A stretch of DNA of 64,000 bases from Prostheceraeus crozeri (lineage: Eukaryota; Platyhelminthes; Polycladida; Euryleptidae), in NCBI GenBank assembly GCA_907163375.1, contig CAJQUW010012461.1, positions 124,001 to 188,000 on the forward strand, written 5' to 3'. Shown here piece by piece: positions 1 to 13,400 of this stretch (position 1 is its first letter; every line of letters begins with the position of its first letter). A model generated the notes under the pieces. That model was given only the letters and a program-made list of their open reading frames with translations, searched no databases and was not told where the DNA came from. The position numbers and the translations under genes are program-made.

Positions 1-205
1 AGGAAGGGCATCCGGAATAAAAGTACTACAACGCTCCATAAGTCTGACTATGTCAGCACCGTCCAAGCCCCAAGTATGGGGAGTAGTGACGTAAAAGCTG
101 CTTTTTCATTTCATGCACATTCTCGAACAGCAATCTACACGCATTTGCTCATACATAAGTATGGAGTGATCTGCACAGTCGGCGTTCGTGTGTGCGTGTA
201 TCTAT

Positions 206-1125
206 GATCGGCAATGATGTCATTTTATATCATTTTGTTTTTTATAATGAAAATATTCCATTTTTTAGTGAAATATACATGTAGGCCTACACCGTAAATA
301 GACCTAGTCATGCGAATTTTTCGATTTACACTGCTATCATGCTACTTATACTGCTCTTAGCAATGACATTAAAATTAGATTGCATGCAGTATCGATATAT
401 TCCAAGTAATGGAAGACCGAAGAAGCAATTTTGTCATACAAAGCTTCTTGTATTCAAAACTTAGGTAGGGCCTATGGCCTATAGGCTACATTAGACATCG
501 CAAGTTTTGATTTAAGCTTTATACACTCGAATTACAAAATATGCCTACAATAGGCTATGCAGTTGGTTAGGCCAACAGTATGTCTCAAAGCAGTCAAGAC
601 TTCAAAAACATCAAGAAAGTTATTAATGAGTTCAAAGTTCAATCGTAGGCCTAGACTGGAAGTCTGAGGCAATCAGCAATATATGAGATATTCGCTGTAC
701 ATGTCGAGCTAATCCCAGAAGGTCTTTATTAGCCAGAATCTTAATTATCCAAGTCCGCAATGTCGAGCTTTGACCGTACTCGCATTTTCAAACTTCAAAA
801 CCTCGTCTACACATTACTAATAATTTTTTCATAATAATGGGCGCACCTGCAGTCCTTGAAAAGTTTGTTAGACAATCTGTGTGATAGACAGACTGACAGG
901 TAATAGCATGTTGCTTTTCGCTACATGAATCAATCGGTGGGGAAGGACATAGGTAGAACAAACGAAAGAGACTAAATTTGCTTCAATACAAAATGCGAAG
1001 AATCTATGATTAGAAAATATAATGGAGCAAAAATTTTTTGATGATATCATTTATGTCATTTTTCAAAAATAAAGTGATATCATTTTTCCTCAGAATAAAA
1101 TGATATCGTTTTACCACTGCCGATC
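206..1125. mobile_element. Possible MITE with gatcggca ends
   Basis: The sequence gatcggcaatgatgtcattt at 206 returns inverted at the right end, where cactgccgatc closes at 1125 next to tgatatcgtttta. About 30 bases pair imperfectly. No clear target duplication was seen and no coding potential lies between, so this is a tentative non-autonomous DNA element. The rest of 1-1358 is gene-free; I see nothing else in it. Confidence 0.4.
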
Positions 1126-1358
1126 TTTGGCGCGTATCCATTAATAAAACGAAGCCGGGAATTAGCCATGCACAGATGTCCGCTAAGTCCTTAGATTATA
1201 TTTCTAAGCTTAATACAGAAACTTTTGCCGGCAGCAGCCATGATCATCGAGACATTAGGTGAAGACGTGGTACTGTAATAAAGTATTGAAACGAGATGAA
1301 TCGACACGCAAAACAAAACAGGAATGAATACCAGCCTTTACAGCATATTACTATGCGC

Positions 1359-1482
1359 TCACCGATTATCAATAATGAGATATTTCAAGAGGTCAGCAAC
1401 TTTCTGTTGTTCGCGATGATAGAAGTTCAGTAGACAACCAACAACTTCTGTTATCATTGAGGATAAAGCTGGGCGATCGACA
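1359..1482 (-). CDS. Solenoid gene exon 17 (stop codon)
   Basis: 124-base terminal exon, acceptor acatttcag. One base completes the Asn codon left by exon 16, then VDRPALSSMITEVVGCLLNF to LLKYLIIDNR and TGA at 1359-1361. No AATAAA was found on the minus strand in the first few hundred bases downstream; the first (tttatt on the plus strand) is near 725. Confidence 0.82.
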
Positions 1483-4400
1483 CTGAAATGTAAAAAAGAA
1501 AGTTCTGCATTGAGCACTAAAGAACGATGGAATGAATGCAAATACTGACGCTTTGAGGAAATTCATCCACGCTTGGATTATCACTTTCGCAACTTCACTT
1601 CCTTGCAACGTCATGCCGATTCTGTAATTGATATCATTATTCATTGGCATATGTAAGCCTTTGTACATGTACACTGTACACAGAAAACAATGAATTATCA
1701 AATACTGAAAATGAGCTCACTTCAATGTACCCAAAATCTTCGTTCGATGGTCTGTAATGGCTTTTTCGTTGAACATCTTCAGAATGGTGGAGAAGCTAAG
1801 GAGAACTCCAAGTTTTTCTCGTGCAGTGGCATCCTCTTGAAGTAATACATGATCCATCTTGACTAGAGCTCCATACAAGTAACTCTTAAGATAAAAAAAT
1901 AAATAAGATACAAAGCAAAAATTCCAGATAAACATGAAACAGACATGAACCTTTAAAGGATAACTAAGTTCGCTAACAGAGTACATCATCTTACCTGCAA
2001 GAGTTCCATCAGTTGTGCGTAGCTAAGGTTGGTTCCAGCCTTCAGAACATCAGTGAAGACCCATCTCAGACCAGCAATCAGGCCTGGATTGTTAGCTCCA
2101 TCTAGACGAAGCAAAAGTTGATGGATAAGACGAGTAACGTCATTGAATGTAGCCACCCTCTCTACGTGCGTCTGACAGTGTTGAGTGAGGAAGTTGTAAT
2201 AAGGCTTCAATGATGCGGGAAGATCGGAGCAACGCGAGAACAGAGCCACGAACGTCTCTGGCAAAACGCGAGACTCACAAAGACGGTCTAGGTATCCCTG
2301 CAAGGAAGTGCCAATCCATATACATTTATAAAATGGATATAATTACAATAACAGGACGTTATACTAATAGTTGATATCAACATCTCAAGCGATGTTTTGC
2401 ATTTCCTGTTAAATCACAAATTCAGCAAACTCCCTAGTATACTATCCAAAGTTGCCTTTCTATTAACCCTCCAGGCGGTGGGCCCTTCAGCCACCTTCCA
2501 GGCGGTGGGGGGGGCATATTTATGCCCCCCCCCCAGGATATCCTAAACTAAGTGTGCGAATTTTATGAAATGCTGGCCCTTACACATTTCGGACATGCTG
2601 AATTCAGTGGTGCCATTTGCATTACTTAATTTGACTGTCTTCATGCTATAAATAGCATTTCAAAATTTGAAAATGCGTTTTTTTTCAGAAAAATGTATTT
2701 TTTATGTTTTTAGCGAAATTTTATCATCAGACTATCGCAAAAATTGACTCAAACATGTTTCAAGTTCTATGAATACAATGGTGATGTTCGCATTGCTTTA
2801 AAATTTGAATATATGCATAAATAGCATTTTAAATTTTGAAAATTTATTTGTTTAGTTATTATCAAATAAAATTATATATATAGTTTTTTTGAGATAATCA
2901 ACAGAGAGGACTCTAAAAATATTGAAACATTTATCACTCTTATCAAAAGAGCTTTTTGTTAATGTCATAGAAGCATATTTGATTCAAACAAATGTTTTTC
3001 ATTGTTGAATACAACTCAAGTTGATCAAATTTGGTTACAGCTGATTATGAAGAAAACTGTTACCGATTCCAATGCAGTCAAATTAGTCACGCAATAGCGC
3101 CTTCGGCGTGTTTGTAAGTGATGAAAGGATGCAGTGGGAAGGCGATTGAACGTGATACGCAGACTTATTGCCTCTACTGCCAAGGTGTTTAGAACCAAGG
3201 TGTTTAGAAAATCTTTTATAGTGTTTAGAACTCATTTTTTCTACAAATTTTGAAAACAGTATTCCATATATTTATGTTCAAATAGTACATGTACATGCCT
3301 ACATGTAGAAAATACATTGCCTACATGTAGAAAATACATAACATATACATGTGAATATATTTTCAATACATAACAGTAATGAAAAAGATGTAAAAACTAA
3401 TATTACTCTATAAAGTACTTACAATATCATTGTAAGTAGTATATGCAGCTTATTTTCAAATTTGAATTGGTAAACCGTGATAAGCATAAAGTTATTTATA
3501 GTCAAATAAGTTATTCTATACGTAATGAGTGATTCCAAGCAATAGCAATTCATTCATAGACAAAATTTCTGAAGAATTTCACTGATTTGATAAAATTTCG
3601 AAAGTACTTTTCAATAAAGGTCATGTAAAGGTCGTTTCTCTGATCCAATTTTAATAATTTTACAGGAAATTGTCAAAAATACGCAAAAAATAAGCTACTG
3701 AAAATTTCAGAATCATACGTTTCATATTTCATGAATTAGATCAAAAAATACAAAGGGGGGCATAAATATGCCCCCCCCACCGCCTGGAGGGTTAAGTAAC
3801 TTGCATGTTCATGATGGCATATGAACACGCAACTTCCTCAAAACACTCCAAACTAGAAGAGCGTTGCTGAAATCCGCTTCCAATAACGTGAGGCACAAGT
3901 AATTGGATTTAAAAGCTGAATTTACAACAAATGCAATGAGTAAAAGTGAATTTTTTGTAGTGAAGAGAACACTTTTAAATGCTGTAAACTTCATTGATTG
4001 TTGCACCATTATTAATACTCCACGAAGAACTCGAACTTACAGTATGTTCCAGCCAAGACGCAGATGACATCATTTCCTGGATATATCGATGAGCCGAAGC
4101 ATCGCAACGCATTACAAATTCCAAAAACAAGTCTTGAAATATTATCTGAAAGACGCCAGAATTCACGCGTTATATGAATAGCTGAAAAACAGAATGCATC
4201 AACAACGAAGCGATTGACAGGTAACAGTGAGACCTTGTATAACATTCAATGCATTTTTAAAAAATATGCTTCGAACTAAAACATTTAGCTGAAAATAGAT
4301 TTATTTGACTCTGAATGCTTTCGTCTTGTTATAATTTGTAATCCACATTCAATTTAGATTTGATGCTCGAAAAATAGTTGCATGAAATACTCAGAGAATC

Positions 4401-7400
4401 TTGGTACGATACACATGTATGTATATATGCTCGCAATTATATAAATACGAGATGAAGCACAGAAACATATATAATTGCTACACGAGAATTGCAAATTACA
4501 GATAAACAAAATATATGTTTCTATGAGATAAAGCATGCTCTACACAGCATCCTATCAAGTGCATCAAATTGCAAATGTCGTCCCTATGCAAATACCGCAA
4601 GCACAGAATCAGTGGTTTTTCAAGTTCAAAAATATTCAAGTGCACAAGTTCAGCAATTCTTTTTCATAGGATAGATATATTTTACCAACTCATGATTTTG
4701 GCATAATCCATGAGATTTCACAGCATATTTATAGTTACCTGAAAGAATTCCATCTTATGAATATGAAGAAATGTGGCCCATGTCGCGATGCAAGTTTCCA
4801 CTGTTACTCTTTGTCCTCGTTCATTGTATCGATATAAGAAGGCAACCACTGACTGGAAATAAAATGGAAACACACAGAAAAAAATAAAATGGAAACTCTA
4901 CGCCGCATGTGCCCAAACCTTAGCAGACGTCTTTCCCTTATGATTTCCGAGATTGAAGGAAGCCCCATTGCGCCTCTAAGTTCTAGGACCATCGCTCTGC
5001 AGGCAGGGCTCCCACTCATTAATTTGCGAATATTTGCGCAGGCTGCTAAAATTTGCGCAGCTTTTGATTTCAGGGATAAAATTCGAAATTCTTGTGTCTA
5101 GACCCCCTGTGTCGCCATCTTTGTGTTTGTGATTTATGTAATTGCTTCAAGTTATTATCTTATTGCATTTCTAAAATATCAATCTATACCAAAGTTTGAG
5201 CTAATGAACTGCTAAATGATAGTCAATCAATATTTTATTATATCATGTGATAGTTATCTAAGAGTTAAGTAAAACATATGTAATTTAGGCATAAGGCCCT
5301 ACTTGTAATAATGCATGTAATTAATTGTAGGGCCTAGTCATGTAATTCATCGATACTTACTAGCTACAAGTGATGTATCCAGTAATAGTTTTTTTAAAAA
5401 ACAAAGGAAAAGTCATGTTTATGATATCTTTATATTATGGTATTCAAACAATTATTTATTTGAAATCTCGACGAGCGAGTAGAGCGACTATGAGATTGAA
5501 ACTGAATATAAACTCGTAAGGTATATCAGTAACAATATTAAATTTGGTTGATTCTACGAAAAGTCATAAATTTCAAATTAAGGAAAATAAATTTGACAGT
5601 AGCAGGCTATAGCATGACAGTGATTGTATACAACTTGAATGAAACAGCTGAATTAAATGTTTCCAAAGGATGCCCTTATTAACTTACATATCTTAAGACG
5701 TAATTTTTTTAGATTTGTATCTGATTTGTCATTGGTATAATGTGTCTGCAGCTAAAGCGAAATAATTAAGTTGATGTACATTAAGTTAGATTTTCTCGTC
5801 CTCCTATCTGAATGATCATTATACGGGATGTTTACAAAAGTTTACTTCTGTTTAAGTCTCGGGAAAGACGCAATAATAATCCAGAAAAGTAAAAGAAAAG
5901 CATGCTTAGAAAAAATATAGAAGGAATACCCTGGACAGACAAAATACTTGGTGTATCATGTTACCGTAGGAATTAAAGATTCTACAGAGATAGTAGTAGT
6001 AAATAATGCATCGGTCTTGTTTTCTGTTGAAGTTTCATCAATGTAATGTAATTTAATAGAGGACTTAATAGACGGTTTCACTGATATAAATCAAATGCTT
6101 TTGAAATACAAGTTTGAATCAAGCGATCCTTCACAACAGCATCTGCGACGTCGGGTGCGCCCTTGCTGTGTCTCGCCTCAAAGAATTGCCCTAATTACGG
6201 GAAAAACTCTAAGTCAAATGGCGCAGTCAACAAACAATGAAAGCATTTCTTCAGTGGCACTTTGGCTTTAACATTAATTTGGAAATACATTTATACATTA
6301 ACATATATATCATTAAACATTTTTGCAACAAAATTGTCAAATTTGCGCAGAAAATTGGAATTTCCTAAATATTTGCTCATTTGCGCAGGAGTGGGAGCCC
6401 TGTCTGCAGGTAACATCCACCTCGCCATCCTCATCTCGGCTCTCTGTATAAACTCTCTTGAACACCTAGATGCAGGATTTCATAACTAAAATTTATTCAT
6501 TAATAAAATTTATCAAGTCTTGACAGAAGCAGGCACCACGCGAAATGTGTTTGCCTGGCGAGCCGCATCAGTAGTGGGCAGATTCGAAGCGGCGACATTG
6601 GAGATAGAAGACATGCAAGCATACCCTGCAGCCTCAATGTAGATGGAGTAATCATATGTCTGAGTACATCCTCAGTTGAAAAATGGGAACCACAGAATCC
6701 TCTGATTGTCTAGAAAGAGAGCTTCGTAGCATGTTTGCTAATGAAATGACACAGTCTGTTGACAGTAGTGCTGTTTTCGGAACTAGATTTCATTTTCGAA
6801 ATCGAAATCGAAATTATAAAAATTAAATTGGTGCATTTCGAAAACGTTTTCGAAATCGAAATTAGAAAACAGCACTAGTTGACAGTGCCATAGCTATCGA
6901 ACAAAAAGTAGCCAATTCAGCATGGAAAACATCAAATTGTGCAAAGTTCCAGTGACTGTTATCAACCGGATCATGCAGCAAAGAGACGCAGACGATGTCA
7001 AGTTTTCTAGAAAAGTTTGAAAAGTCTTCTCGCGCGCCTGCTACCTTCTTAAATAATGATCGGAAGGACTAACTTCGTCGATAAAGCTTGTGCACTATTA
7101 AACTGTGCGCTAAATTGTGCACTTCTAATCTGAAGGAATCGTGGCGATCGAAACGTTTTGAAGGAATTCATAGCAACCTTCCAGCGAGCAACGACTATTT
7201 TTCCTATCTCAGTGCAGCAGTAAGAAATTATTTTTGGCCACTTACCAAGTTCCTGCTTGTGTCATCGTTTTGAATCAGTTTACACCTCAAGCAAACTGAC
7301 ACGCTACCGTGATGGGAACGGAGCTGAAGAGTCAGTATTGCATCCAACATGTGTATCCAATCAGTGTTCATAATCGTCTATGTCATCACTATCCAAACAT

Positions 7401-10400
7401 GCTATCATACCCCGAGCAAAATTTGAGATACGCTATCAAGCGACTAGGTCATCGGACCACGTGTTTGAATTGTTAATTTGCAACAAAGGTACTGCTTCGT
7501 CGCAGGCGAGTGTAATATGAACTGAATTCTGCGGTCACTTAATACAATATCCGATACTCAGTCGATTTATGCAGGCGCTACTTATTAATCCGAAGGTAAT
7601 ACATTTATTCTGTCCTTCCGCGACAAAGCAGTGCGTAGCTGGATAATTCAAGCTCTCAATAGATAGCTAAGTGATTTGCTTGGTTTAAGGATATACTTGC
7701 ATGTCTTCTACCTCCCAAGTCGCTGATTCGAACCTGCTCACGATATATGAGGTCGAAACACATCTCGTGTTGGGAGTACAATCTACTGGAGTACTTCTAT
7801 TCTTTCCCTCCCCCCCCCCCACATTTCTGTTGTTGACACCCGGAAGTATTGCATCGTCAACGATCTTCTCTTGCTTACGGACAGTTTCATTATGGTCGCA
7901 TGGTCGTGGAGTGCGTAAAACTCCTATCATCTGACTTGTAGAACATTCACAGCCTCAGAATTGGACAACTGCTCATTATTTGTCTGTAGACAACAATCAC
8001 ATGAACTTCATGATTACAACTGTACCTTGGATTCTAACTGAGAATCCAAGTGATCGATTCTCCCTCCCAGGGTTCAAGTAAGACTTCTCAGTCGTGTTTT
8101 AGTGTCACTCAGTGACAGATCAAGTCTATTCTAAACCCAATGTGACCCCAACTATGGCGAAAATTAATGATTGACTTTGGCGAAATTTGATGGAAAACTT
8201 CAAAAATGTGGGGGGAAGAATAGAAGTATCTCTACTGGGCCTATTTCATCGATCAGATCATCAGTTATTGAAGATACATGATTGTAAATGCTGGCGAGTC
8301 AATATTTGGAATTATCATGAGGCAATCAACGTGAAGAATATACATCATAAAAATTATTAGACCAAGTATTCTCCACAATACTATGAAACATGTAAGAAGC
8401 AAAATATACACGCAAATCTTCTTTTTTTAATTCTTGTATGTAAACGTTTTCGACATCCACCACTTAATTCATGGAAGTCTTTCATACAGTATTTAATGTG
8501 ACATGAAAAACTGATGAGATCCCATTTTCCCATAAAACTCGGCCTCTAATACACGGAGCCGTCGGTCCAGAATCCTCAAAAGTATTGCAAAGACTTATTA
8601 TGCAACCAGAGGGTTCCTTTCAAGAAAAAGCGAGGTTCTCTAACATATTCCTTTACCTTGGCAATGCTACTTCTACAGACAGCCAGCAATTGGAATGAGC
8701 TCATCTTTCTTGTCTTCATCAACGTTTTCAAACCGTTCCACAACAAGCCTCTCAATCCATGTCGGCGATTGATACCTGCCAGAACCACGGAGGGCACCAA
8801 CTGTGAGAAATGGTCTTCTCGACAAATACCACAAAGTCTGCAGACTGTCAGCACAACAGTATCCAAACGCGAAGCCTCTTCAGACTCCAGCAGTGACTGG
8901 AAGGTGTTGACAATGAAGGTCCACAATTCAGGACATTTAGGATTAACTATCATGGCGCGGTACAAATCGGGCAGGATCTCACTGAAACGAAACGGAACAT
9001 TGATTACGCTTACAACTCCAGTGAATATTTCAACACAAATTGCTTATTTCGAATTTGATATTCATATTTGAAATAGTTTTGGCGCAATTCGAAAATGAGC
9101 AAAACGTCTTTTCATGAATCATGCAGTATAGTTTCATAAGTGCATAGACAAGGTGTAATTCTTTTTCAAGGTGCATTTACGGAAAAAATTGAAAACTACA
9201 TTAATCAGTGCGACCTTTCCTGCTAACAGAGTGCCAACTTATCCTCTTGAGATGTTCAGGTGCTTGAAATCTTAACTTATACAGCAGTAAGCTAATGTTG
9301 AATATCACTGTTCAGATTGCATCCTCAGATCAATTCCAAGCATTGCCTTTTCACCCGAAACACGAATATGCCAGGAATCTTCTACATGTAAAACTCCGCA
9401 AGAAGCGTGATCAACTGATCATTAACCAACCAAATCACTGTCTTTCAGCGTTTGAAATGCCGGGGACCTGTTTTTTCATAATGAATAGAGTATGGTGTAA
9501 GTTTTTAACCGAAGTTGTTTCTGCAAGATCAATATGAAACATTGAATTTTGGATTACATCCACATGCCCATAAATCAAATAAAATTAATTTATGAAGCAA
9601 ATATCATCATGTTTGTAGAAAAAGGTGATTCGTAGCCTTTTCTAGATTTTCTACCAAATTATTTCCAATAATTAACTAAAAATCCAACTGAATGATTTGA
9701 AATTTCTGATCTGCTTGAACATCTTGACCACCCTATGTATCACTTAGAATGAATGCTTGATCTTACTTAGACATCTAAAACTTGGACATTTTTATAGAAC
9801 AGCTTAATAAGGTAAGAAGGCAGTGTAGTGAAATACAATGTTCATTCTCAGAAATATACTTTTCAATATGCGTTCGATTAAAGTACGTTTACCGGCGCTG
9901 TGGTCTCGTGGTAGAGCGCTCGCTCTGCTTCCGGGAGATCTTGGAAGTTGGTTCAAGCATTGGTCCAGTCAAACCTAAGACTTCTAAAATATGACCACTC
10001 TGCATTCTTGCTAAACTCTCAGTAAAGGAAGATTGAGGGTGGGATAAATAACAACTCAGTCACATGGATGAAATCGCGCCTCATGTGCCTCCAGGTATAA
10101 ACACTGCTTGTATATTTTATTTATTTACTAATTCATTTCATCATATGCATTAATTTGCTTTATGGTTTAACTATTCAGACTGATGATCATCAATTTCTAT
10201 GAGCATGTATCGACGCGTTAAGAAGAAAATATTGATTTACTGGGGTGTATATATTTTAACTTTCGCTCTACGAAACAATTTAGATTATACAAGTTAACAA
10301 ACTAACAAACAACAGCGTAGCAAAAAATTAGGAAATATTACAGAAATATGAACTTCGTATCTCACCACTGATTAGTTTTGTTTGATGTGAATTTTGCAAG

Positions 10401-13400
10401 CTTGTCCTACATCATTGAGCAAAAAAGCATCAAAGGATTATTTCTACAGCACCAGACATTATACAGCATATATGTCATACCACCCATGCTTATTTTACGT
10501 GATGCATATGACTTTTCTGACAATGCTATGTGGTCACATCTAACAAAGAAGTATTCAATTATTTGCATTTAGAAGTTTAAATTATATTTAGACTAAAATG
10601 CTATCGTCATACTCCGAGAAAAAAGCCAGACAAGTTCATTCAATTTTGGATAATTTCACGATAAAATAAGTTAAAGCATATAGTAGTTAAAACAATCAAT
10701 ATTGTAAATAATGAAAATCAGATTCGAAATCATCGACACCAGATTGACATGTTCATTTTGTTAACAGACATATGTGGACAGCATCTTCTTCTTATTACAT
10801 GTAGAAAGAATGCTTACCCAAAAACAAGTCGTACACGGAAGGATGGATGTTGTAATAAATCCAATGAACGATGAAAACATCTGACCGCAGGACCGACTGG
10901 TGTTCCTTCACCAGAAATATGCCGAAATATCCGACGCAGGACATCTACACCATCTAAATGGACCACAATAGGAAAACATTTTCAGGATTTGACAGCATGA
11001 ATTAAGAAAATCAGCATCATAGAATCAAAAAGCCCTTAATTCAGAATTTAAAGGCAATTCGCTCATTGTATTCAAGTTTTGAAATATTCACTTGGAAGAA
11101 TGATGTTTTTGACTCAAACTAGTAGCAGCCACTGAGTAGCACCCAAGTTCGAAGATTCACTGTCTATGTAGGTAGGCGAAGCATTCATTCACTGACAAAT
11201 TTTACCAAGTTAAGGAAGAAGGACTCTTGTGGAAACAGCCATACATGTTTCAGGTGGATTCAGCACCCTTCATTAGTGTACAAATAAGAGAAAGAACAAT
11301 AAATTTACAATGTTTATATACAGAGTTCAAATCATCGGAATTGATTGCCACAAAGACAATTGCGTAGTTCGGGTCTGGACATTCAATAGGTCGTCGGAGT
11401 TGAATTCTTTGATGAATAAGGCTTCAACCAGCTTGGTTAGCCACGGTTTGGCATGATGCATGATCTGTAAATTAGTGACGTCAGGAAAGTGCAAATGCAT
11501 GCTAATTTCAGATGGCGGACTGTCTTTTATGTGTTCGTTTATTCTAGTGACAAAATGCCTTTAAGCTTCCCCAATGTAACCTTCATTACTATGTTCACAT
11601 GAGTATTTGTAAACTATAGAAGAGGAAAGCTCTTTAGGAATTTTATCTTTGTTAGAGATAATCATACTAGTCTTCAGCGTTTTGTAAAATGGTGGTGAAT
11701 CCACCTGAAACATGTATGGTTGTTTCCACAAGAATCGTTCTTCCTTAAAATATGAATGTGGGCACTATTGCTTTTCTATCTTTACCGAGTTATTTACCAA
11801 GTGCTACTATTTTCTCAGGTAATTCACCGAATAATTCACAAAACGTTGAAAGCAGAAGATTATCCGGCACATTTAATTCAAGACAATCAATCGTAATAAA
11901 TTTCCAATTATTATCAGACTCAGTGAAATCAGCTCTCTTACCAATAACAATATGTTCATCTGGCTCCCCCTCCAACAGCATGTCAAGGACTTCTCCTAAC
12001 ATTTCTAGCGGTAATGCAACACCGTGACTCCCTTCCTCCGCATCCAATTCCATTTTCTGATCGCAGATCGTGCAAGTGAGATTATCAAGAACATGAGAAT
12101 TGATTGAGTTTGTTGAAGAGCTATTAATTTGCAGATTATTGGTCAGGAGACACGGAAGTCGTCCAATGTGAGGCAAAAGCTTCAGCAGCGACTTTGGCTG
12201 ATTATTGACCAAAGTCAAACCAGCACTGGAAAGAAATAATGGCGATGTTAACGTTGAACATGCGGTTTCAGTTTTCAATTAGTAACATCAATTACAGATC
12301 ACTTTATTGAGATGAATTTCATAAAATTTCCACCATCCAATATCAAAGAAAGATGCTATACTTACACAAGAAGTTCCAACCAAGTAGCACGGTGCTCTGA
12401 CCCAAGTTTCAGTGCCAAGAATGGCAAACATCGGAAAGCAACCTCAAGCAAAGTTGAATTCTGAAAGTATAACGTCTAAATATACTATTCAGTACTATCT
12501 TACGTCATTCTATTGTAAGCACTCATAATTCATTTGGTGATCATTCTCAGCTTTATTATTAATGATGGGCGCTGTTGATCTATACTTAATAGCATGACAA
12601 AACCCATACCCCTGATCAAATGACAATTTGATCGCACAACGGATATCTTGTTGATCAAAGGCGAGTAAATAGTTCAACACTGCTTAAGGTCTATAAAAGG
12701 TAGCGTAAATAAATATCAAATAATATATCGCTTAGTGTTCTCTCTAATAAGCAAAACTCACTTGTAGACATCGTCTGAAAATCAGCTCCAACAATTTCAA
12801 GTCGATCTTCCCTGCCACCAACGCTAATCCAATTAAACATTCTCCAATGAGATCTTCCCGTTTCAAGTGAGCTCCCACTGGGATCAGCAATTCTCGTAAC
12901 TTTGGCTTATGTGCAACACCAAAGAGATTTTGTACTGTCATACACTAGAAGAAACAAGAACAAAATCAAACATATCAGAAACGTTTAACTGAAGAAAGTT
13001 CCTAGCCTTTAAGGATACCCTTTATATGACGGGAGCTACTGACATTTTTTCCCTAAATTCGCGCACAAGGGTCTTAATAACATAGCTTTGTGTATCTTCA
13101 AACGATGAATACAAAAATCAAATTCTTGAGTGTCACAGACAGTCGTTTTCGGTTATAGGTAAGGTTAGAGGATTCCCATGGGAATCCAATGGTAAAATTC
13201 AAGAAATGTCTATGGATTGTGAAATACTTGGCACTTTTCGTACATTTTCTTTTGCAGAAAAGAAACTATTTATCAGAATGCCATGAAATTTGAAACATGA
13301 TTGAGTACAGAACATCAACTTCGATATAAAAGTTGAAGTGAGTCACATGATTCAGCATTTGATGTTTGAGAGTCTCCACAAAATGACTCAAATCGCCAAA

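Noticed and set aside
7685-7930. Minus-strand 81-codon frame as a host exon
   Set aside because: Part of it recurs as an inverted copy at 6533-6626, so it is repeat-derived, and no splice sites link it to neighbouring exons.
9893-9975. Possible tRNA gene
   Set aside because: A and B boxes are present but the cloverleaf does not close and a SINE-like body follows.
11341-11456. Extra exon of the solenoid gene (acceptor-like atttacag precedes an open frame)
   Set aside because: The frame belongs to the GIY-YIG fragment of a Penelope-like element and does not match the phase needed between exons 10 and 11.
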